A DNA stretch of 64,000 nucleotides from JAVJUV01 sp040220415 (GTDB lineage Bacteria; Pseudomonadota; Alphaproteobacteria; Rhodobacterales; Rhodobacteraceae), in contig JAVJUV010000010.1 in the NCBI GenBank assembly GCA_040220415.1, positions 1 to 64,000 of the forward strand. The letters run 5' to 3'. Shown piece by piece: positions 57,986 through 64,000 of this stretch (the stretch's first letter is position 1; the number at the start of each line of letters is the position of its first letter). A program made the position numbers and the translations under genes. The notes beneath the pieces were generated by a model. The model was not told the DNA's origin. It worked only from the letters and a program-made list of their open reading frames with translations, and searched no databases.

Positions 57986-58546
57986 TTATCCACCCGATTG
58001 CCACTGCATGACGCTTTCCATCGGCCAGAGCAGCATCAGAATGTTGAGGGCAAGTCCGTCGCGGATGACGATTCCCGTGCCGATCTCGAACGCCACGGCC
58101 AAGCCAACGCTGGCCCAGACGGGAAGCATACGTGCCAGCGAAAACCCGAAGATCATAGCGCATACGTCCATTACCGAGTTAACGACGCTGTCGCCATAGT
58201 AGTCCAGGCTGATCGTCACCGCCCGGTACCGCTCGATGATCGCGTCCGAGTTCTCGACGATCTCCCAGGCGCATTCGACCACCGTGGCGATGGTCAGACG
58301 CCAGCCGAAAGTCAGCCGCCCGGCGACCAGCCAGAGCGCGCCGTAGAACAGGAACCCGTGGATGATGTGGCTCAGCGTGTACCAGTCGGCGACGTGCTGG
58401 CTGTTCTCGCTCGACAACGTTTCCCCGTGCCAGAGTTTGATGTACCCGCATTCACAGATCGGCGCCCGCCCGATCCACAAGAGCCAGAGCGCCGTCAGCA
58501 GGATGACGACCGCGGTCAGGACATGGGGTGAAAGCGAACGCTGCAT
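57986..58546 (-). CDS. DUF2585 (UPF0314) membrane protein
   Basis: A 186-residue integral membrane protein, about five helices, with the family features GRAPICECGYIKLWHGE, SQHVADWYTLSHIIHGFLFY and ECAWEIVENSDAIIERYR. The Cys-x-Cys and His residues suggest metal or redox function, but none is known. Confidence 0.93.
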   Translation of the reverse strand: MQRSLSPHVLTAVVILLTALWLLWIGRAPICECGYIKLWHGETLSSENSQHVADWYTLSHIIHGFLFYGALWLVAGRLTFGWRLTIATVVECAWEIVENSDAIIERYRAVTISLDYYGDSVVNSVMDVCAMIFGFSLARMLPVWASVGLAVAFEIGTGIVIRDGLALNILMLLWPMESVMQWQSGG

Positions 58547-58636
58547 GGCCGGACAGGATCACGCCCGCCACTTTCTGTCCATTGGCCGCGAAGCTAACGG
58601 TTGTGGACAACCCGGCCCGTGTCTTGGGCGCACCTC

Positions 58637-59440
58637 TCAGGAGTTCGGACGCACCCGGGCCGCCGTCTTGTTGGCGAAAGCTTCCAGGCGTTCCCGCGCC
58701 GCCGGCTGCGTGTTGACCACGCCCGCTACCACGGCTTCTGCATAGGCCGCATCCAGTCCCGACATGTTCTGCATATGGCTGATCGCCGAGCAGATGGCGA
58801 AATTCGTCAGCGGCAGGTTCGCCGCCGCGTGCCGTGCCAAATCCATCGCCTTGTCCATGCTGGAGCCTTCGACCAGGTATTGCGCCAGCCCGATGTCGAT
58901 GGCCTCCTGTCCCTGGTAGACGCGCCCCGTCAGCATCATGTCGATCATCCGTGCCTTGCCCACCAGGTCGGCGACCCGGATCGTCGCGCCCCCGCCGGTG
59001 AAGATGCCGCGTTGGCCCTCGGGCAGGGCGAAATAGGTGCTCGCATCCGCCACGCGGACGTGCGCGGCAGAGGCCAGTTCCAGCCCACCGCCCACGACCG
59101 CGCCGTTGAGCGCCGCGATGATAGGGACGCCGCCATATTCCATCTTGTTGAACGCCTCGTGCCAGCGCAGGCACAATTGCCAGAACTCGGCCGGGCTGCG
59201 GTCGGCCTGGTGGTGTTCCACAAGGTCCAGACCGGCGCAGAAATGCGCGCCTTCGCCGCCCAGCACGATGGCCCGCGCGCCATTCCGGTGCGCGTTCGAG
59301 AAGAGATCCACCAGTTCCTCGACGCCTTCCGCGCTCAGCGCGTTGCGTTTCTCGGGCCGGTTCAGCATTACCACCCAGACACCTGCATCGTCAGCACTGA
59401 TCGCAAGGGTCTTGAACCGGGTGAAGTCGGGCATTGTCAT
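58637..59440 (-). CDS. dmdD: Crotonase, probable methylthioacryloyl-CoA hydratase DmdD
   Basis: A 267-residue crotonase. The oxyanion-hole segments HFCAGLDL and GAVVGGGLELASAA and the two acidic residues Glu121 (GGLELA) and Glu141 (ALPEGQRG) fit a hydratase; this pair has, as I recall, the same numbering as the catalytic Glu121/Glu141 reported for Ruegeria DmdD. DmdD hydrates methylthioacryloyl-CoA and releases methanethiol and acetaldehyde in DMSP degradation. Being directly downstream of dmdA (19 bases) supports this; a general enoyl-CoA hydratase is the alternative. Confidence 0.8.
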   Translation of the reverse strand: MTMPDFTRFKTLAISADDAGVWVVMLNRPEKRNALSAEGVEELVDLFSNAHRNGARAIVLGGEGAHFCAGLDLVEHHQADRSPAEFWQLCLRWHEAFNKMEYGGVPIIAALNGAVVGGGLELASAAHVRVADASTYFALPEGQRGIFTGGGATIRVADLVGKARMIDMMLTGRVYQGQEAIDIGLAQYLVEGSSMDKAMDLARHAAANLPLTNFAICSAISHMQNMSGLDAAYAEAVVAGVVNTQPAARERLEAFANKTAARVRPNS

Positions 59441-59459
59441 CAGGTTGTCCGTCCAGGTC

Positions 59460-60563
59460 TCATATCCAGAATTTCTCCTGCACGATGCCGGTTCGTGTTT
59501 CGCCGGGCAACCCGATATCGACCCGCGTGCCCGGTTCCCAATGGGTCATCCGCACCATGCCGATGGCGACGTTCGCGTTGAAGTCCGGCGACCAAGCAGC
59601 GCTGCTGACGCGGCCCACGGTCTGGCCGCCCGCCGTCACGGGCCACCAGCGGTCGCAGGGCGGCACCGGCCCGCCCTCGATCTCGATGGCGCGGATCTGC
59701 TTTACCGGACCTTCCTTGGCGACCCGCAGCAGCGCGTCGCGCCCGATGCAGCCGATGGCGGTCTGCGTGTTGCAGAACCGGCCCAGCCCACACTCATGTG
59801 GCGTATTGTCGTCGGTCATGTCGTTGCCGTAACTTAGCAGCCCGCCTTCGATCCGCTCGATAAGGTTGGGACAGCCCGCCCGCACATCCAAGTCACGCCC
59901 CGCCTCGAACAGTGCGTTCCATAACGGCATGCCGATGTCCTCACCCTCGACGTAAATTTCGAAGCCGCCCTGCTTGGAATAGCCCGAGCGCGCGACCACC
60001 ATGTCGCGTCCCTGGAAATCGAACATGCCGAAGCGAAAGAAACGGATGTCTCGCACGGCGTCTCCAAAGACGCGGGCCATCAGGTCGTCTGCCTTGGGTC
60101 CCTGAACCGCCAGTGGCGAGACATCGGGTTCGTCAACCAACACATCCAAGCGCCAACCGTTCGCGACGCCGTTGATCCAGAATAACAGATCGGAATCCGC
60201 AATCGAGACCCACCAACGGTCTTCGGCAAGCTTGACCGCCACGGGATCGTTCAGCATCCCGCCGGTTTCATCTACGATCGGCACATAGTAGCACTGACCC
60301 GGCAGCATTCCCCGCAGGTCGCGCGGCGTCAGCATCTGCATCAGCCGCCCGGCGTCGGGACCACGCAGTTCCACCTGGCGCTCGCAAGCCACATCCCAGA
60401 CCTGAACAGCTGACTTAAGGTGTTTGTAGTCTTCCCGGATGCTTCGGAACACAGTGGGAAGCAGCATATGGTTATAAACCGTATAAGCGAGGACTCCTGC
60501 AGCCTCGACACCCGGTGAGTAGGGCGTTCTTCGTAAGCGGCGGGACAGCGATATTTCGGCCAT
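59460..60563 (-). CDS. dmdA: Dimethylsulfoniopropionate demethylase
   Basis: A 367-residue GcvT-fold enzyme that transfers a methyl group from DMSP to tetrahydrofolate, giving methylmercaptopropionate. It is separated from ordinary GcvT by landmarks that I recognise from Roseobacter DmdA: RRTPYSPGVEAAGVLAYTVY, NHMLLPTV, VWDVACERQVELRGPDA, GQCYYVPIVDETGGMLNDPV, RSGYSKQGGFEIYVEG and GLLSYGNDMTDDNTP. ATG 60563 follows GGGAGC. Followed by the dmdD-like gene; dmdB and dmdC are not in the window. Confidence 0.93.
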   Translation of the reverse strand: MAEISLSRRLRRTPYSPGVEAAGVLAYTVYNHMLLPTVFRSIREDYKHLKSAVQVWDVACERQVELRGPDAGRLMQMLTPRDLRGMLPGQCYYVPIVDETGGMLNDPVAVKLAEDRWWVSIADSDLLFWINGVANGWRLDVLVDEPDVSPLAVQGPKADDLMARVFGDAVRDIRFFRFGMFDFQGRDMVVARSGYSKQGGFEIYVEGEDIGMPLWNALFEAGRDLDVRAGCPNLIERIEGGLLSYGNDMTDDNTPHECGLGRFCNTQTAIGCIGRDALLRVAKEGPVKQIRAIEIEGGPVPPCDRWWPVTAGGQTVGRVSSAAWSPDFNANVAIGMVRMTHWEPGTRVDIGLPGETRTGIVQEKFWI

Positions 60564-60731
60564 GACGGAATGCTCCCCGTAGTCCCTGATCCAGTATCTC
60601 CGGCGGATAGTGCGCTGCGGTGTCGAATGGCCACTCCAAGTGCGTCACGAAGTTCCTCGATCGCGACATTCATGCAAGAGTGACGGGACGTTTCGCATCT
60701 ATCCGGCAGTGCAGCTGAAAGGAGGTTCGTC

Positions 60732-61259
60732 TTGTCCAATAATCCTGCTGAAAACCCATGGTTCAGCATGTCACTGAACAATGCTTGGGCGAATGCCACG
60801 CTTTATCGCACGTTGATCAATCTGACCGACGAAGAGTTCAATGCCACCAGGCCTGGATTCTTTCCGTCATTGTCGCGCACGATGAACCACATCTACGAGG
60901 TGGACCTATACTATCTCGATGCGCTGGAACGTGGCGGAAAGGGCAGATCAGTCTATCAGCGGCACGATATCGAGCAAGCCGAGGTCCTTGCCCGGCATCA
61001 GGCGGAAGCCGACATGCGGTTCGCGGCCTTTTGCAGGAGTATGGCACCGGATCAGCTTGCATCGCGTATCGCGACAGAAAGACAGGATGGAAGGGTCCAG
61101 GAGACCGTCGCGGCAGTGATACTGCATCTTGTGCAGCATCAGATTCACCATCGCGGCCAAGCCCACGTTCAATTGTCGGATGCTGGCGTTCCACCACCGC
61201 AACTCGATGATTTTTATCTGGAATTCGGCCGTGTTCCGTCCGCGAAAGCCTACTGGTAA
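60732..61259 (+). CDS. DinB-family metal-binding protein
   Basis: A 175-residue DinB four-helix protein with the metal-binding His triad: His53 in TMNHIYEVD and His136/His140 in HLVQHQIHHRGQ. Families of this fold include thiol-dependent (bacillithiol, mycothiol) transferases; the role here is unknown. The start is TTG 60732, 6 bases after AAAGGAGG. Divergent from dmdA, convergent with the phosphatase (10-base overlap). Confidence 0.88.
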   Translation: MSNNPAENPWFSMSLNNAWANATLYRTLINLTDEEFNATRPGFFPSLSRTMNHIYEVDLYYLDALERGGKGRSVYQRHDIEQAEVLARHQAEADMRFAAFCRSMAPDQLASRIATERQDGRVQETVAAVILHLVQHQIHHRGQAHVQLSDAGVPPPQLDDFYLEFGRVPSAKAYW

Positions 61260-61999
61260 TATTCGCGGGGGGCCTTCACCGGAACCCGCCCCTCCGAGGT
61301 CAATGCGAAGCATTCGCCGCGGTCCAGCACGACGGGCACAAGTTCGTTACCCCAACCGGCACCGCAGTCGATATTTATCCTGTTGCCGTAGTGCGTTGGC
61401 TCTTCGACGGGTGTGTGTCCGTGAATGACCAGGCACTCGTGCGGCCCCATGTGCCAGAGAAAATCGTTTCGAATCCACATCAGGTCGTCTTCATCCTGTG
61501 CCTCGATCGGAAATCCCGGCCGAATACCCGCGTGAACGAAGAGCAGCCCCTCGGCCTTGAACCAGAACGGCAGGCTTTCCAGGAAGGACTTGTGTGATTC
61601 TGGAACTGCGGAGCGTGCACGCGCTTCAAACGCCAGTTGTCGCTCCAACAGACGCCGTCGGGAACAATACGAACTGAGTGTTGCAGAACCGCCCATAACG
61701 TCGCCTTGCCAGGTAACGCCAGTACGCAGGTGGGGATCCGAGCCATCGCCACCTTGCAGAAAATCCAGAAACAGCTGATCGTGATTGCCACGAAGAACGA
61801 CCCAGTCTTCGCCTCTCTCGCGCCCATTGATCAGAAAATCGATAACTCCCCGGCTTTCCGGTCCACGGTCGACAAGATCGCCAAGATGCACCACGGCAGA
61901 CTTTTGCGACTCATACGCAACCTTGTCCTCGGAAATCAGGGTATGTGCCCTTTCGAGTCTGGCAAGATGGCCGTGAATATCTCCGATGGCGTAGATCAT
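61250..61999 (-). CDS. Serine/threonine-type metallophosphatase
   Basis: A 249-residue calcineurin-like phosphatase: GDIHG (6-10), GDLVDRG (40-46), GNHD (71-74) and the distal VIHGHTP motif, i.e. the PrpA/PrpB or Ap4A-hydrolase-like bacterial PPP group. It may act on phosphoproteins or dinucleoside polyphosphates; not decidable here. Confidence 0.93.
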   Translation of the reverse strand: MIYAIGDIHGHLARLERAHTLISEDKVAYESQKSAVVHLGDLVDRGPESRGVIDFLINGRERGEDWVVLRGNHDQLFLDFLQGGDGSDPHLRTGVTWQGDVMGGSATLSSYCSRRRLLERQLAFEARARSAVPESHKSFLESLPFWFKAEGLLFVHAGIRPGFPIEAQDEDDLMWIRNDFLWHMGPHECLVIHGHTPVEEPTHYGNRINIDCGAGWGNELVPVVLDRGECFALTSEGRVPVKAPREYYQ

Positions 62000-62139
62000 G
62001 CGCCTGCATTAATCCCCTTCGCGCGCGGTCTCCAGCCCCCTCGCATAGCTGTTTTGCGAGATCACAGGTGGAACGGACGATATGTGGCCACCGTAGCCGC
62101 GCGTCGCGTACTCGGATGAAGTAGTCACAATCCGCGGGA

Positions 62140-63732
62140 TCAGATCATCTCGAACGTCAGTGGGCGAACTTGCTGAAACAGTCCGGTTGCCTTCAACGCG
62201 TCTATGGCGGGCGCTGGCACAGGCTCGTCCACATACAGCAGCGCGATAGCGTCGCCGTTCTTCGAAGACCGTCCCAGCGTGAAGTTCGCTATGTTTACCC
62301 CGTTGGCGCCCATCGTCTGACCCAGTGCGCCGATGATGCCGGGGACGTCCTCATTGGTCGTGTAGACCATGTGTTCCCCTATTTCGGCGTCGATCGTGAT
62401 ACCCTTGATCTGGATGAAGCGTGGCTTGCCGTCCGAGAAGACTGTCCCGGCAATCGAGCGTTCACGCTCGTCCGTCACAACGGTCAGTTTGATGTAAGCA
62501 TCGAAGACGCCAGTCTTCTCCTGGGTCGTGGTAGAGCAATTGATGCCTCTGTCCTTGGCGATCACTGGCGCGGAAACCATGTTCACGTCGGGATTCGTGG
62601 CTTTCATGATCCCCGCCACCGCAGCAGCGTTAAGAGCGGCGGTGTTCATGTTGGTGACCTCACCATTGTAAAGAATATTGATTGCACGGATCGGTTCGTC
62701 CGTCAGTTGACCGACGAAACTGCCAAGATGGCCGGCCAGCTTGACCCAAGGACCCATAACCTTGGCTTCTTCAGCGGTAACAGAAGGCATGTTCAGCGCG
62801 TTCTGGACTGCGCCGCTTAGCAGATAGTCGGACATTTGCTCGGCCACCTGAAGTGCCACGTTCTCCTGCGCTTCGGCCGTCGATGCGCCGAGGTGTGGCG
62901 TTACGACAACGTTCGGCAGGTTGAACAGCGGGCTGTCGTTGGCTGGTTCCACTGCAAAGACGTCAAAGGCGGCACCGGCGACTTTGCCTTCTCGCAGAGC
63001 GTGGGCCAGAGCCTCCTCGTCCACCAGACCGCCGCGCGCGCAGTTGATGATTCGCACGCCCGGCTTCAGCTTGCCGATGGCTTCCGCCGACAGGATGTTC
63101 CGGGTCTTGTCTGTCAGCGGCACGTGGAAGGTGATGAAATCCGACCGGCCCAGCAACTCGTCCAACTCCACTTTCTCGACACCCAGCTTGTCGGCGCGCT
63201 CCTCGGATAGGAAAGGGTCGTAGGCGATTACCTTCATCTTCAGCCCATGCGCACGGTCGATCACAATAGATCCGATATTGCCCGCTCCGATCACCCCCAG
63301 GGTCTTTGCAGTCAGTTCGACCCCCATGAAGCGCGACTTCTCCCATTTACCCGCATGGGTCGAAGTGCTGGCTTCGGGGATTTGCCGCGCCACGGCGAAC
63401 ATCATCGCGATCGCATGCTCGGCCGTGGTGATGGAATTGCCGAAGGGCGTGTTCATCACGATCACGCCCTTCTTCGAGGCCGCGGGAATGTCGACGTTGT
63501 CGACTCCGATCCCGGCGCGGCCGATCACCTTCAGGTTGGTGGCGGCGGCCAGCACCTTGTCGCTGACCTTGGTGGCCGAGCGGATTGCAAGGCCATCGTA
63601 CTCGCCGATCACTTCCAGCAGCTTGTCCTTGTCCTTGCCGATCGAAGGGTCGAAGGTCACGTCGATGCCACGATCACGGAAGATCTGCACGGCGGTTTCG
63701 GAGAGTTTGTCGGATACCAACACTTTTGGCAT
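62140..63732 (-). CDS. serA: D-3-phosphoglycerate dehydrogenase
   Basis: A 530-residue type 1 SerA, first step of serine synthesis: substrate and NAD domains (LGVIGAGNIGSIVIDRAHGL with GxGxxG; LNCARGGLVDE-like INCARGGLVDEEAL; VTPHLGASTAEAQ with catalytic His), an intervening domain and a C-terminal ACT domain (about 455-530) for feedback by serine. ATG 63732 follows AAGGAAC; the extension to 63912 overlaps serC and is not used. Confidence 0.98.
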   Translation of the reverse strand: MPKVLVSDKLSETAVQIFRDRGIDVTFDPSIGKDKDKLLEVIGEYDGLAIRSATKVSDKVLAAATNLKVIGRAGIGVDNVDIPAASKKGVIVMNTPFGNSITTAEHAIAMMFAVARQIPEASTSTHAGKWEKSRFMGVELTAKTLGVIGAGNIGSIVIDRAHGLKMKVIAYDPFLSEERADKLGVEKVELDELLGRSDFITFHVPLTDKTRNILSAEAIGKLKPGVRIINCARGGLVDEEALAHALREGKVAGAAFDVFAVEPANDSPLFNLPNVVVTPHLGASTAEAQENVALQVAEQMSDYLLSGAVQNALNMPSVTAEEAKVMGPWVKLAGHLGSFVGQLTDEPIRAINILYNGEVTNMNTAALNAAAVAGIMKATNPDVNMVSAPVIAKDRGINCSTTTQEKTGVFDAYIKLTVVTDERERSIAGTVFSDGKPRFIQIKGITIDAEIGEHMVYTTNEDVPGIIGALGQTMGANGVNIANFTLGRSSKNGDAIALLYVDEPVPAPAIDALKATGLFQQVRPLTFEMI

Positions 63733-63789
63733 GGGAGTGTTCCTTGCGGTGCGACGGGCCGCGCCCGTCCATTGAATTAGGGGAAAGGC

Positions 63790-63805
63790 CCGGGCCTCAG
63801 CCCGG
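63790..63805 (-). terminator. Hairpin between serC and serA
   Basis: CCGGGC-TGAG-GCCCGG on the minus strand followed by GCCTTTCCCC. The T run is poor, so it may be a partial terminator or an RNA-processing site lowering serA relative to serC. Confidence 0.35.
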
Positions 63806-63812
63806 CATTGTC

Positions 63813-64000
63813 TCAGGCCGCTTGCGACTGCGCCGCGATCTCGGCCTCGAATGCCCAGTCGATCCAGGGACACAGCGCTTCCAGATCCGAGGTCTCGACC
63901 GTCGCGCCGCACCAGATGCGCAGGCCGGGTGGCGCATCGCGATAGGCACCGATATCCAGCGCCACGCCTTCTGCCTCCAGCCGCTTGGCGACCGCCTTGG
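63813..64000 (-). CDS. serC: Phosphoserine aminotransferase, C-terminal end (partial)
   Basis: The last 62 codons of a minus-strand gene entering from the right edge: LDIGAYRDAPPGLRIWCGAT, VETSDLEALCPWIDWAFEAE and a short tail QSQAA. This is the end of the alphaproteobacterial SerC, which makes phosphoserine from the SerA product. 80 bases separate it from serA, a likely operon. Confidence 0.9.
   Translation of the reverse strand, partial: KAVAKRLEAEGVALDIGAYRDAPPGLRIWCGATVETSDLEALCPWIDWAFEAEIAAQSQAA

Overview
The window reads as chromosome of an alphaproteobacterium of the order Rhodobacterales, most likely a marine Roseobacter-group member. Support: GC-rich coding with heavy ATGA/GTGA stop-start coupling; a petP-petR regulator pair as described in Rhodobacter; a DMSP demethylase (dmdA) beside a DmdD-like crotonase; a NaChBac-type sodium channel; a TTAA-N7-TTAA CtrA box; a bifunctional RelA/SpoT gene after rpoZ; and a GGGGGC-TTTG-CCCCC hairpin repeat common in this family. 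No prophage, insertion sequence or CRISPR array is visible; the content is mostly housekeeping and metabolism.

Layout. 1-8.5 kb: end of tuf, a TPR protein, tRNA-Trp, a hexapeptide acetyltransferase, secE-nusG, then a 3.9 kb block (divergent Lgt paralogue, a 4-TM protein, a small Tat-signal protein and a GMC oxidoreductase) before rplK-rplA, which end at a terminator with no rplJ-rplL behind. 8.5-13.8 kb: a PAS protein under a CtrA box, a small membrane protein, the overlapping minus-strand series ispH-DUF3429-methyltransferase-gst-rnhA, a cytochrome c and a NYN nuclease. 13.8-20.3 kb: rpoZ, rsh, DUF2062, mtgA, gst, queG. 20.3-29.4 kb: an EamA transporter, small proteins, ilvE facing petP-petR, then an HDAC-like hydrolase-xseB-ispA-dxs (isoprenoid precursors) and an ankyrin protein.

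29.4-43.2 kb: the sodium channel, a sugar epimerase-like protein, ade-amn (AMP to adenine to hypoxanthine), HU, a second EamA transporter, a CcdA-like/thioredoxin pair, an MFS transporter, aroC, and a TPP riboswitch with thiBPQ. 43.2-53.7 kb: arfB, a structured RNA region with a probable 18-codon leader ORF, yhhQ, a phytase-like protein, mepA, an MFS transporter, a YggT protein, recQ, yaaA and a soluble hybrid histidine kinase. 53.7-64 kb: a truncated asparaginase-like protein, a thiolase, kbl-tdh plus a 26-codon membrane microprotein, DUF2585, dmdD-dmdA, DinB, a metallophosphatase, and serA with the end of serC.

The points I consider most worth following are the 11-bp ATACCGACGTG iterons at two distant loci, the structured RNA near 43.7-43.9 kb, the dmdA-dmdD pair, the split secE-nusG/rplKA cluster, the Tdh without its structural-zinc cysteines, and the dyad inside the petP promoter. 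Nothing I see amounts to a clearly new multi-gene system.
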